This document shows positions 42,586-52,835 of a DNA stretch of 64,000 nt, in pieces. The notes beneath the pieces are model-generated. The model did not search any database. It saw nothing but the letters and a program-made list of their open reading frames with translations, and had not been told where the DNA came from. The first letter of the stretch is position 1; each line of letters begins with the position of its first letter. This DNA comes from Dugong dugon (taxonomy: Eukaryota > Chordata > Mammalia > Sirenia > Dugongidae): the NCBI GenBank assembly GCA_030035585.1, contig CM057467.1:67568941-67632940 (forward strand), given 5' to 3'. Position numbers and translations under genes: made by a program.

Positions 42586-42740
42586 GGAGCCCTGGTGGTG
42601 CTGTGGTTAAGTGTTTGGCTGCTAACCAAAACCGTGGTAGTTCGAATCCACCAGCCACTCCTTAGAAACCCTGTGGGACAGTTTTACTCTGTCCTGTAGG
42701 TTCACTATGAGTTGGCATCAACTCTACGGCAATGAGTTTT
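42586..42740 (+). mobile_element. AfroSINE (short form)
   Basis: 'ggagccctggtggtgctgtg' head, 'agttcgaatccaccagccac', tail 'cactatgagttggcatcaac'. Flanked by tatatatgacaat (42,564-42,576 and 42,741-42,753), a perfect 13 bp. Nine extra bases (atataacaa) lie between the left duplication and the SINE start. Confidence 0.94.
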
Positions 42741-42754
42741 TATATATGACAATT

Positions 42755-42910
42755 CCATGATGTAAGGAACATTATCCTTCTTATCTTACAGATGAGAAAA
42801 TTGAGGCATGGAGCCACTGAGTGACTTTTCCAAAGCCACACAGCTAAATGGCAGAGCTGTGACTCCAATCTAGGTGGTCTGGCTACAGAGCCCACACACC
42901 AAACCTCTGT
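42755..42910 (-). repeat. MIR SINE, reverse orientation
   Basis: 'ttatcttacagatgagaaaa', 'cacacagctaaatggcagag', 'gactccaatctaggtggtct'. Confidence 0.82.
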
Positions 42911-43074
42911 ACCATCCCGACTCTGTCTCTGGGCTGTGTAAGGATTGAGTAATCCCTGAATGGGAGTTACTGGTTCTGGTTCAGTGCCTGAGCTGAGGGT
43001 GCTCCCCTTACAACTTAATTCCCTTCTCCTCTTGTTCTCTGTCAACAGTAATAAAAAAAACCTTTTGTTCACTG

Positions 43075-43200
43075 AGAACATACTGTATGCTGGGTGCTAC
43101 ACTATGTGCTTTGCATTCATTATTTCATTTGAATGTCACAGCTTTCCCTTTTTATTATAATTTCCATTGTACAAATGAGGGGACAACAGGATGAGCAGCC
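43075..43200 (-). repeat. MIR SINE fragment, reverse orientation
   Basis: 'acatactgtatgctgggtgc', 'ttatttcatttgaatgtcac', 'attgtacaaatgaggggaca'. Confidence 0.75.
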
Positions 43201-43494
43201 TTGTGAGTAGTGAGCTCCCTGTCAGTGGAATGGTCCAAACAGGAACAAGACGGCCACTTCTGAGGGCTGTAGCAGGGATACTGACGCTGGATTCTTAGGT
43301 CATAGCCTAGATTCCATGATGCTCTTCAATGCCTGGTCCAGACTGTGGCTCTGGTCACTACCAAGGCCCCAGGGTCCTGGTAGTCTTGGGACTAGTAGAA
43401 AGGCATGGGATAGACTCAGTGTTCTCTATAAATCATATACTGACCCCTGACAGGACAGCAGAAGCCGGCTAAGCTGTTTCTGCCTGTGGCTGGA
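43201..43494. other. Unique sequence, no gene seen
   Basis: No element or exon recognised. Confidence 0.45.
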
Positions 43495-43720
43495 ATAATA
43501 CGATTAGGAGTCAAGAAACCCAGATTCTAGTCCAGGCTCTGCAGTGAACCTCCTTTGTGATATAGGAAGTCATTTAACATCTCTTGTATCCTTTGTTCAA
43601 AAGAAATAATACTAATCTTAAAAGGGTTGCTGTATCTATAAAATACATATATTGAAAGCATCATGCCAATGAGAGTAATTAGCATGTATTGATCCTCCTT
43701 CGGGGAACACCTTTGACCTA
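43495..43720 (+). repeat. MIR SINE
   Basis: 'cagattctagtccaggctct', 'tttaacatctcttgtatcc', 'gaaagcatcatgccaatgag'. Confidence 0.72.
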
Positions 43721-43888
43721 TAAGGATTCTAAAAAGTAAGTCAGGTACAAATGTTATTTATGTCCTTTAGGGTTAGAGGCTGGCCGGAAGAATGGCTGAA
43801 GATGAGGGGAAGAGAGCGACTGCATCATTTTAGACTAGAGAGCCTCCAAGCCTAGAGCTGAAATACACCTCTAACACAGACAGAGGAG

Positions 43889-44092
43889 GAGGCCCTCCAT
43901 GGTGCAGATGGTTAAGTTTTGACTACTAGCGGAAAGGTTGGTGATTCAGACCCACCCAGAGGTGCCTCTGAAGACAGGCCTGGCAGTCTGCTTCTGAAAG
44001 GTCACAACCTTGAAAATCCTATGGAGCACAGTTCTACTCTGCACACATGGGGTAGCTATGAGTTGGAATAGACTAGACAGCAACTAACAATG
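43889..44092 (+). mobile_element. AfroSINE (long form)
   Basis: 'catggtgcagatggttaagt', 'cccagaggtgcctctgaaga', 'gaaaggtcacaaccttgaaa', tail 'gggtagctatgagttgg' and caactaacaa end. Confidence 0.94.
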
Positions 44093-44700
44093 ATAGGCAA
44101 AGGAGAGCGAAGGATGGAGAACTTGGAGTTTCCTTGCAACCAAGGGAAAAAGAGAAAGCCGGTGGGTTGCATGTTGATCCTATTGGCTAAAGCTGAGTCT
44201 TTGTTGAGGTGTAAATAAAAGATGGCAAGTTATTTGCAAGACGTAGAGAGGTATAGCTTGTGCAGAAATGACAAATACATGATGTATTGGGCTGAGTTCC
44301 TAAGGATCAGTCTCTGGGACAAGGGTTTGCGTGCAGAAAGTTTATTGGGGCATACCTACAGGATCAACAGCTGTAAGGGAATAAGGGAAACAGGATTGGG
44401 TCAGGGAGGGAGGAGTTGAACTGCAGTGTAGTCACAACAAAGGCATCAGCTGATCCTACAGGGGGCTTTGGAGTGGGACTTATTGGCCCCTGCAGTGACA
44501 GCTGTGGCGTGCCCCAAATGAGGCAGCTTTTTTTCAGCTGAGGGCCATTGCTGGAGAAGGATTCAACTGAGAGCTATCAGCAGCCAGCAACAACAGTGCC
44601 AGCAGCTGGAGGAATGAGTGCCTCGGTCCCAAAGAGGGTATCTGGGTGGCACACCACAGCATCTACTACACATGGCATGCAGGCTGCCATTCTTCCATTA
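44093..44700. other. Unique sequence, no gene seen
   Basis: No family or exon recognised. It ends just before catcccaccgc (44,701-44,711), the target reused by the next two insertions. Confidence 0.45.
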
Positions 44701-44711
44701 CATCCCACCGC

Positions 44712-44916
44712 TTTTGTTCTTAGGTGCTGTTGAGTCGATTTCAACTCACAGCAACCCCATTTGACAGAGTCAAACTGTCCCTAGGGTTTTCCAGGCTGTA
44801 ATCTTTACAGGAGCAGTTTGCCAGGTCTTTCTCCTGCATAGATGCTGTGTAGATTTGAACCAGCAACCTTTTAGTTAGTAGCCGAGCATTTAACTGTTGC
44901 ACTACCAGGGTTCCTT
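44712..44916 (-). mobile_element. AfroSINE beside the RTE LINE
   Basis: Reverse-complement copy: tail 'ttaggtgctgttgagtcgat', 'gctgtaatctttacaggagc', head 'gttgcactaccagggttcc'. Flanked by catcccaccgc (44,701-44,711) and catcctactgc (44,917-44,927); the latter is also the left duplication of the RTE element. Confidence 0.94.
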
Positions 44917-44936
44917 CATCCTACTGCTTGTTGTCG

Positions 44937-47679
44937 TTAGGTGCCATCCAGTCTGTTACAACTCATAGCAACCCTATATACAACAGAACAAAACACTGCC
45001 CAGTCCTGCGCCATCCTCACAATCGTTGTTTTGCTTGAGCCCATTGTTGCAGCCACCGTGCCAGTCCATCTTGTTGAGGGTCTTCCTCGTTTTTGCTGGC
45101 CCTCTACTTTACCAAGCATGATGTCCTTCTCCAGGGACTGATCCCTCTTGATAACATATCCAAAATATGTAAGATGTAGTCTCGCCATCTTTGCTTCTAA
45201 GGAGCATTCTGGTTGTACTTCTTCCAAGACAGATTTGTTCATTCTTTTGGCAATCCATGGTATATTTGATATTCTTCACCAACACCACAGTTCAAAGGCA
45301 TCCATTCTTCTTTGATCTTCCTTATTCATCATCCAGCTTTCATATGAATATGAGGCAATTGAAAACACCATGGCTTGGGTCAGGCACACTTTAGTCTTCA
45401 TGGTGACATCTTTGCTTTTCAACACTTTAAAGAGGTCTTTTGCAGCAGATTTGCCCAATGCAATGTGTCTTTTGATTTCTTGACTGCTTCTTCCATGGGC
45501 GTTGATTGTGGATCCAAGTAAAATGAAATCCTTGACAACTTCAGTCTTTTCTCTGTTTGTCATGATGTTGTTTATTGGTCCAGGGGTCAGGATTTTTGTT
45601 TTCTTTACATTGAGGTGTAATCCATACTGAAGGCCGTAGTCTTTGATGTCTTCACTTTCAGCAAGCAAGATTGTGTCATCTGCATATTGCAGGTTGTTAA
45701 TGAGTCTTTCTCCAATCCTGATGCCCTGTTCTTCATATACACCTTTCCTGACTTTAAACTACACAGTATCCCCTTGTTCTGTTCAAACAACTGCCTCTTG
45801 ATCTATGTACAGGTTCCTCAAGAGCACAATTAAGTATTCTGGAATTCCTGTTCTTCACAATGTTATCCATAATTTATTATGATCCGCGTAGTTGAATGCC
45901 TTTGCATAGTCAATAAAACACAGGTAAATATCTTTCTGGTATTCTCTGCTCTCAGCTAGGATCCATCGGACATCAGCAATGATACCTCTGGCTTGATGTC
46001 CTCTTCTGAATCCAGACTAAATTCCTGGCAGTTCCCTGTTCCCTGTAAAACTGCTGCAGCCGCTTTTGAATGATCTTCAGCAAAATTTTACTTGCGTGAG
46101 ATATTAATGATATTGTTTGATAATTTCCACGTTCAGTTGGGTTACCTTTCTTGGGAATAGGCATAAGTATGGATCTCTTCCAGTCAATTGGCCAGGTAGC
46201 TGTCTTCCAAATTTCTTGGTATAGAGGAGTGAGCACTTCAGTGCTGCATCCATTTGTTGAAACATCTCAATCAGTAATTCCTGGAGCCTTGTTTTTTGCC
46301 AATGCCTTCAGTTCAGCTTGGGCTTCTTCCTTCAGTACCATAGGCTCCTGATCATATGCTACCTCTTGAAATGGTTGAATATTGACCAGTTTTTTCTGGT
46401 ATAGTGATTCTGTGTATTCCTTCCATCTTTTGATATGTCCTGCATCGTTTACTATTTTCACAGTAGAGTCCTTCACTACTGCAACTCGAGGTTTGAATTT
46501 TTTCTTCAGTTGTTTCAGCTTGAGAAATGCCGAGCATGTTCTTCCCTTTGGGTTCTTTACCTCCAGGTCTTTGCACATGTCATTGTAATACTTTACTTTG
46601 TCTTCTTGAGCCACCCTTTAAAATCTTCTGTTCAGCGATTTTACTTTATCATTTCTTCCTTTTGCTGTAGCTACTCGATGTTCAAAAGCAAGTTTCAGAG
46701 TCTCTTCTGACATCCGTTTTGGCCTTTTCTTTCTTTCCTGTCTTTTTAATGACCTCTTGCTTTCTTCATGTGTGATGTCCTTGATGTCATTCCACAACTC
46801 GTCTGGTCTTTGGTCGTTAGTGTTCAATGCATCAAATCTATTCTTGAGGTGGTCTCTAAATTCAGGTGGGATAAGCTCAAGGTCATACTTTGGCTCTTGT
46901 GGACTTGCTCTAATTTTCTTCAGTTTCAGCTTGAACTTACATATGAGCAGTTGATGGTCTGTTTCACAGTCATCCCCTGGCCTTGTTCTGACTGATGATA
47001 TTGAACTTTTCCATCTTCTCTTTCCACAGATGTAGTCGATTTGATTCCTGTGTGTTCCGTCTGGTGAGGTCCACGTGTATAGTCGCCATTTATGTTGTTG
47101 AAAAAAAGATATTTGCAATGAAGAAGTCATTGGTCTTGCAAAATTCTATCCTGCAATCTCCGGCATTGCTTCTATCACCAAGGCCATATTTTCCAACTAC
47201 CAGTCTTTCTTTGTCTCTAGCTTTCACATTCTAATCACTGGTAATTATCAGTACAGACTGATTGCATGTTTGATCAATTTCAGACTGCAGAAGTTGGTGA
47301 AAATCTTCAGTTTCTTCATCTTTGGCCTTAGTGGTTAGTGCATAAATTTGAATAATAGTCATATTAACTGGTCTTCTTTTGGGGGTGTGGATATTATCCT
47401 GTCACTGACAGTGTTGTATTTCAGGATAGATCTTGAAATGTTCTTTTTGACGATGAATGCAATGCCATTCGTCTTCAATTTGTCATTCCTGGCATAGCAG
47501 ACCATATGATTGTCCAATTCACAATGGCCAATACCAGTCCATTTCAGCTCATTAATGCCTAGGATATCAATGTTTATGCGTTTCATTTCATTTTTGATGA
47601 TTTCCAATTTTCCTAGATTCATACTTCATACATTCCATGTTCCGATTATTAATGGATGTTTGCAGCTGTTTCTTCTCAT
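44937..47679 (-). pseudogene. RTE endonuclease/reverse transcriptase, decayed
   Basis: Reads from ATG at 47,679 to TAA at 44,937. The N-terminal endonuclease is visible at 47,622-47,359 ('INIDILGINELKWTGIGH') and 47,130-46,618 ('SPDGTHRNQIDYI', then 'DCETDHQLL' with the late endonuclease Asp-His). RT block 'PIPKKGNPTERGNYQTISL' lies in 45,973-46,236, 'FIDYAKAFN' near 45,895-45,921, and YADDT at 45,672-45,686. Damage: TGA at 47,626-47,628, TAG for a Trp codon in the endonuclease near 47,230, several frameshifts, more TGA/TAG codons near 45,770-45,870, and loss of about 25 codons between KVRKGV and YEEQGIRIG near 45,740, which removes the RT block expected between the two catalytic Asp motifs. 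Many stops fit CpG decay. It cannot encode an active enzyme. Confidence 0.93.
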
Positions 47680-47911
47680 TTTGAGTTGTGCCACATCAGG
47701 AAATGAAGGTCCCGAAAGCTTGACTCCATCCACATCATTGAGGTCGACTCTACTTTGAGGAGGCAGCTCTTCCCTAGTCGTATTTTGAGTGCCTTGTAAC
47801 CTCATCCTATGGCACTATATCAGACAATGTTCTGCTGCTATTCATAAGGTTTTCACTGGCTAATTCTTTTCAGAAGTAGATCACTGGGTCCTTCTTCCTA
47901 GTCTGTCTTAG

Positions 47912-48046
47912 CCCCCACGGGTCTGTCAGTTTGTCCTACTGTGGGGCTTGCATGTTGCTGTGATGCTGGAATCTATGCCATGGGTATTCAAATACCAGCA
48001 GAGTCACCCATGGCGGACAGTTTTCAGCTGAGCTTCCAGACTAAGA
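47912..48046 (+). mobile_element. Inverted 5' terminus of the RTE LINE
   Basis: 'gtctgtcagtttgtcctact' to 'cttccagactaaga' matches the forward 5' ends of the RTE elements at 31,737 and 56,320, while the adjoining body is reversed. Both sides of the junction include CTAAGACA of the element, an 8-bp overlap. Confidence 0.92.
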
Positions 48047-48057
48047 CATCCCACTGC

Positions 48058-48604
48058 AGCCATCACTAATTGAGACAACTCTCTTCATCACTGCATTCAG
48101 ATGAAGTCTCAAAATTTTTCAAATGCAATGCTCTGGATAAATATTATCAATCAGTTGGAATTGGCTCATGAGAAGGAACCCATTTTCTGCCTTTGGCCTT
48201 TACGTCTGTAGGAGACATTTATTGATGGTGTAATAATAAGTCTCCAGTGTTATGATTGCTCTTTCAAGACTGAACAGTTGGCAAACCTTAGATAATTTCC
48301 CCGACATGTCTGCGGAAAATGTGAGTTTCTTATATTTTTCCTTATTATCCCCTCTGCCTATAATCCATTTGAACTCTGAATCCTTTTACTCTACTAAACG
48401 CAGTTTTCTCCATGGTTCATTTCTTTCCCTCCTTTTTCTTTTTCACCCCACACTGTCTCTTATTATCTCATCTATACCTACCATTTTAACCATCAGCCCA
48501 CCTGATACATCTCTCCTTCACCCCTGTTTCACATTGGTTATCATCTGTGGAATCTGTTACCTGATTGGCCTCTTTTGTCTTTGGAGCAACAACAAATCAC
48601 ATCC
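48058..48604. other. Unique sequence, no gene seen
   Basis: A 127-codon plus frame (48,252-48,635) in pyrimidine-rich DNA has no recognisable domain. Confidence 0.42.
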
Positions 48605-48720
48605 ATGTTTAACTCATGAAGAAACTGAAGCTTAGAGAGGTTAAGATGCTTTCTGAAGATGAGTTATCTTGTAAGAGACAGGGCCAAGCTTTTATCTTAG
48701 GTCTGTTGGACCCAAAAGCC
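48605..48720 (-). repeat. MIR SINE fragment, reverse orientation
   Basis: 'ctcatgaagaaactgaagct', 'tagagaggttaagatgct', 'ttggacccaaaagcc'. Confidence 0.75.
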
Positions 48721-49579
48721 TATGTTTGTTTCTTCTACACCTTTAAGATATTTGTTAGGGTGATTCCTGATGACTCCAGGTTCTTCTTATTAGGTGTCGC
48801 CTAGCTGAAAATCCTGCAAACTTCTGTTGTTATTACCACAGGTCATTGAAAATCACTGCAAAGAAGTGCTGGGAGTCACCCCACCACAATGTGTGGATTA
48901 GAAACCTTTCTGCTTCCTTTAATAGGATAGTTAAGATTGCTGGGCACAGCCCATCCCTTGGGCCTACCAGCTATCCATTTCATTTAATTCCAGGCATGCC
49001 TCGATGGCGAGGAGCCTTTGGGATCACAAACTCACTGTCAGGGCTTATGGGATGGGCCTGACACTGAAGCCAAGTAATGGATTTGTTATGGCTCTTGATG
49101 AATGAGACTGCGGTCAGTCCAGCTGGCCAGCTGCGGGAAGCCTGGCAGCATCACTGGGGGGGACCTACCTGAGTCTCTGTGCTGAAGATCTTTGCTCTCG
49201 TCTGTCATTCTCCTCCTTCAAGGAAGATGCATGTGGTAAAGGGAAGTCTTTCGCTTTTTGCCGTGGGCTGGTTCCATAAAAACAAAGGATCAGTGAGGCC
49301 ATTATTTGCAAGGATGTGTGAGACCCCTGCTCGGTACCAGTTATAGGGATAGGCCCTTGAGGATACCAGTACCCACTCCTCAGCTGAGATTTGGGCTAGT
49401 GTTTTAGTGTTGTTTAAATAGCAGACTCCTGGTGGTATGGGATTTCTGAGCTCTTCCAGTCAGCTTGTTGATTCTACCTTCAGCCCTTGAGATCGTGACT
49501 TCTTTGGACAGGGAGGAATTAAGAATCCTCATGGTGAGTAATTAAGAATCCCTGGTTTGGGTTTTTATTCCTCTCTCTT
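48721..49579. other. Unique sequence, no gene seen
   Basis: No family or exon recognised. A small internal doublet 'ggaattaagaatcc' / 'gtaattaagaatcc' lies at 49,516-49,552. Confidence 0.45.
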
Positions 49580-49760
49580 CTATACATTTTCTATGTGACC
49601 TTGGACTGGTCACTTGACCTCTTTGATCCTCAGTGTTGACTCAGTGTCAATGTATATATTGGCCATTGCAATGTCTCAAGTGGCTGTACAGTTGGGGAAG
49701 TGCCTTATATAATGCCTTGTGCACAGTAGGTGCTCTATAAATAATACTATATTTTCCTTC
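49580..49760 (+). repeat. MIR SINE
   Basis: 'tgtgaccttggactggtcac', 'ttgacctctttgatcctcag', 'ttgtgcacagtaggtgctct'. Confidence 0.82.
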
Positions 49761-50144
49761 CCCACCTCCAACTAATTACTTAGTGAGATTACTGGGGAAG
49801 AATTTGTTAGACATCGATGACCTACAGAACATGACTATTTCCTCAAGGAACTCAAATCTTTGTTGAATGATCCAGGGCTGGATAGGTTCTGGGATCTCCA
49901 TTGGGCATGATTTCTCACTGGACACCAAAGGGGCACAAGATACAGCCTCAGTACCTCTTAGGAGCCATGACTTGGAGAAAACTCCTGAATTCCGTTCATT
50001 TTCTGGTGCTTCGCCACCCGCTCCCCCGCCCCACCACCTTCCTGTCTTCCTTCCAAGGTTCCTCGGAAGAAGAGGTGGCTATGGTGAAGTGGAAGAGGTC
50101 CCATGTGCCAGCTTTATGAAAACAGAACACTCTCTTGACCTCTC
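49761..50144. other. Unique sequence, no gene seen
   Basis: C-rich patch near 50,015-50,040. A 95-codon plus frame (49,867-50,154) is unrecognised. Confidence 0.42.
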
Positions 50145-50235
50145 CAAGACTTAGTCTTTTCATTTATAAAATAGGATAATAATACTTGCCTTGCTGGCGT
50201 TCTCAGAGGATTGCATGTGATAACGTGCATGAGAG
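50145..50235 (+). repeat. MIR SINE fragment
   Basis: 'ttttcatttataaaatagga' then 'ataatacttgccttgc' and 'gaggattgcatgtgataacg'. Confidence 0.75.
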
Positions 50236-50439
50236 TACGCTACAGAAAAAACATGTGCCAATACAAGGATTTATGGTTATTGATTCTTCCTTCTTCTGTC
50301 AGTTTTCATTTCTTGGCCTGGCCCCTTCACCAAAAGCCCCCAAACCAAGTTCCCAGATCTATTTTGTCTATGCAGATAGCTTGTTCAACAAGCTGTTTGT
50401 GGATATCTCATGATGACCCTTCCCAATGAACTTATTTTA
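50236..50439. other. Unique sequence, no gene seen
   Basis: Short stretch between a MIR fragment and an L2 3' end. Overlapping 72-75-codon frames are unrecognised. Confidence 0.42.
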
Positions 50440-50570
50440 GTTATTTATGTGTCTGTCTTCCTCTCAAGACTCTACGATATTTAATAACAAGGTCCATTCT
50501 TAATTCATCCCACATTCCTAGAATGTAACAGATGTTCAGTAATTGTTTCAATAAATAAACGAATAGGAAA
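50440..50570 (+). repeat. L2 3' end
   Basis: 'cattcctagaatgtaacaga', 'tgttcagtaattgtttcaat', 'aaataaacgaatag'. Confidence 0.7.
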
Positions 50571-50574
50571 GAAA

Positions 50575-50775
50575 ATAGACACTATGAGTACTTACTGCAT
50601 ATCTTGCTTTGGGTATATAAGGGCTCAGGTAGTCATCACCGCAGTCCTGTGAGGTAGGTTTTATTCTCACTCCTGAGAAAAGGAAACTGAGGCCGAGAGA
50701 GCTGAAGCCACCTACCTAAGACCACACAGTATATAACTGAGTGAGGGATGACAGCCTCAGATCCCTGGACCCCAA
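50575..50775 (-). repeat. MIR SINE, reverse orientation
   Basis: 'agtacttactgcatatcttg', 'gaaaaggaaactgaggccga', 'taagaccacacagtatataa', 'ctggaccccaaagcctac'. Confidence 0.85.
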
Positions 50776-50982
50776 AGCCTACGCCCATCTTCTAGACCGG
50801 GCTCGCTTATGCTTTCTCATGTGCTCTCTCTCGCACACTCTCTCTCTTCACATTTTTATTGTACAAACAACATTAAAACAACAATGGCAGGAAAAAGAAA
50901 TAGTATCACCTCCCATCCCTCCATTTCTAGCAAATCAGCTGCTTCCATTTTCCCACATTCCCAACAGTCTCTTTCTTGCATA

Positions 50983-51871
50983 TTTTTTATGACAGCGTTA
51001 TTGAGCTATAATTCTCATACCATAAAATTTACCCTTTTAATGCGTAAAATTCAAGTGGTTTTTAGTATATTTGTAGAATCATGCAACCACCACCCCTATC
51101 TAATTTTAGAGCATTTCATCACCCCCAAAAGAAGCCCTGTACCCATTAGCAGTCATTCTCTGTTCCTCCCTCCCCCTAGTCCCTGGCAACCACTGATCTG
51201 TTTTCTGTCCCTATGGAATTGCCGATTCTGGACATGTTATATAAATGGAATCATAAATATGTGTTTGGCGGCTTCTTTCACTTAGCTTAATGTTTTCCAG
51301 GGTTCAGTTGTGTTATAGCACGTATTAGTACTTCACTCCTTTTTACGACCAAATAATATTCCATTCTATGGATAATACCCCATTTTGTTTATCCATTCAT
51401 CAGTTGATGGATATGTGGATTGTTTCCACTGTTTGGCCGTTAGGAATAATGCTGCTATGTAAATTCATGTGCGAGTTTTTGTGTGGATGTATGTTTTCAA
51501 TTCTTGGGTATATACCTAGGAGTGGAATTGCTCAGCCACGTGGTAATTCTGTGTTTCATCGTTTGAGAAACTACCAGACTTTGGATTCTTTTCACCTTTT
51601 GGCTATTGTGATGAATGCTGAAATGAATATTGGTGTGTGAGTATCTGTTTCAGTCCCTGCTTTCAATTATTTTGGATATATACCCAGGAGTGGAGTTGCT
51701 GAATCATAGGGTAATCCTGTGTTTAACACTTTCAAGAACTTTCCAAAGTGGCTGTACCATTTTACATTCCCAGCAGTAATTCATGAGAGTTCCAATTTCT
51801 CCACATCCTCGCCAGCACTTTTTATTATCTGTCTTTTTTTATTTTAGGCATCCTAGTGGTTGTGAAGTGAG
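50983..51871 (-). mobile_element. L1 LINE 3' UTR (older mammalian L1)
   Basis: Reversed L1 3' region: 'ttgagctataattctcatac', 'ggcaaccactgatctgtttt', 'accaaataatattccattct', 'gtacattt..cccagcag' and 'catcctagtggttgtgaagt'. Stops abruptly at 51,871. A 158-codon plus-strand frame within it is antisense and not a gene. Confidence 0.93.
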
Positions 51872-51974
51872 ACATTGGTGGGTCAGTGGTAGAATTCTTG
51901 CCTTCCATGCTGGAAACCTGGGTTTGATTCCCAGCCAGGGCACCTCACATGCAGTCACCACCCATCTGTCAGTA
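51872..51974 (+). mobile_element. tRNA-Gly-like head of an RTE-derived SINE
   Basis: 'cattggtgggtcagtggtag' (A box), 'gggtttgattcccagcc' (B box), then RTE-SINE 5' sequence 'gtcaccacccatctgtcagt'. About 100 bp, sitting exactly between two L1 pieces. Not a tRNA gene: the acceptor stem does not pair properly and it continues into RTE sequence. Confidence 0.82.
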
Positions 51975-52835
51975 TTTCATTCTTTTTGATGCTATTGTAA
52001 ATGGAATTATTTTCTTGATTTCATTTTTGTATTGTTCATAGCAAGTGTATAGAAATACAATTGATTTTTGAATATTGATCTTGTATCTTGCAAACTTGCT
52101 AAACTTGTTTATTGGTTCTAATACTCTTTTGTAGATTCCTTAGAATTTTCTATGTACTATATCTTGTCATCTATGATTAGAGATAGTTTACTTCTTCTAT
52201 GCCAATACGCACATCTTTTTTTTTTTTTTCCTTGTCTAATTGTCCTAGCTAGAACCTCCACTACTATGTAGAATAGAAGGGGTGAAAGCTGACATCCTTG
52301 TCTTGTTCCTAATACTAGAGGGAAAGTCTTTTAGTCTTTTACCTCTAAGTGTGGTATCAGCTGTGGGTTTTTCATAGATGGTCTCTTTATCAGATTGAGG
52401 ATTCCTTCTATTCCCAGTTTGATCAGTGATTTTTATCATGAAAGCATTTTGGATTTTGTCAGTTTTTCTGTGTCTATTGAGATAATCATATGGTTTTTGT
52501 CCTTTATTCTGTTAATATGGTGTGTTACATTGATTGATTTCTGTATGTTAAATCAAGCTTGTATTCCTGGGATAAATCCCACTTGATCTTGCTGTGTAAT
52601 CCTTTTGATCTATTGGTGGATTTGATGTGATAGAATTTTATTGAGGATTTTTTGGTCTGTGTTCATAGAGGATATTGGTCTGGCTTTTCTCGTGATGTCT
52701 TTGTCTGGTTTTGGTATTAGGGTGATACTCAACTCACAGAGTGAGTTGCAGAGCATTCCCTTCTCTTCTTTTTTTTTTTTTGCAAGAGTTTGTGAAGAAT
52801 TGGTATTAATTCTTGCCTTTCTTTTTGAGAAGTAG
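51975..52835 (-). mobile_element. L1 LINE ORF2 (reverse transcriptase region), decayed
   Basis: Reversed L1 ORF2. The minus frame 52,610-52,873 reads '[17 protein letters not shown]', the conserved L1 RT block. At 52,170-52,186 the FADD-type motif reads IIDD, keeping the Asp pair but losing Phe-Ala. Frameshifts and stops separate the blocks. A T-rich run interrupts at 52,217-52,230. The part of ORF2 that normally joins the 3' UTR at 50,983-51,871 is missing. Confidence 0.92.

Larger units (their letters stand above)
44928..48046 (-). mobile_element. Nearly full-length RTE LINE with inverted 5' end
   Basis: Main body 44,928-47,911 runs 3'-to-5' on the plus strand, from the 3' end ('ttgttgtcgttaggtgcc') to the 5' untranslated region ('cttcttcctagtctgtctta'). 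The last 135 bp (47,912-48,046) are the same element's 5' terminus in forward orientation. catcctactgc (44,917-44,927) and catcccactgc (48,047-48,057) form a 10/11 duplication around the whole, so this is one insertion. It encodes an apurinic-type endonuclease plus reverse transcriptase, now decayed. RTE-clade enzymes are thought to mobilise AfroSINEs, whose tail resembles this 3' end. Confidence 0.95.

Noticed and set aside
47912..48046. Independent forward RTE fragment next to the LINE
   Set aside because: The duplication encloses body and forward piece together and the junction overlaps by 8 bp, so a 5' inversion is the simpler reading.
50809..51285. 158-codon plus-strand frame
   Set aside because: Antisense to an L1 3' UTR from 50,983; the open frame is incidental.
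51872..51945. Possible tRNA-Gly gene
   Set aside because: A and B boxes are recognisable but the stem ends do not pair well, and the sequence continues into an RTE-derived SINE shared with other copies.
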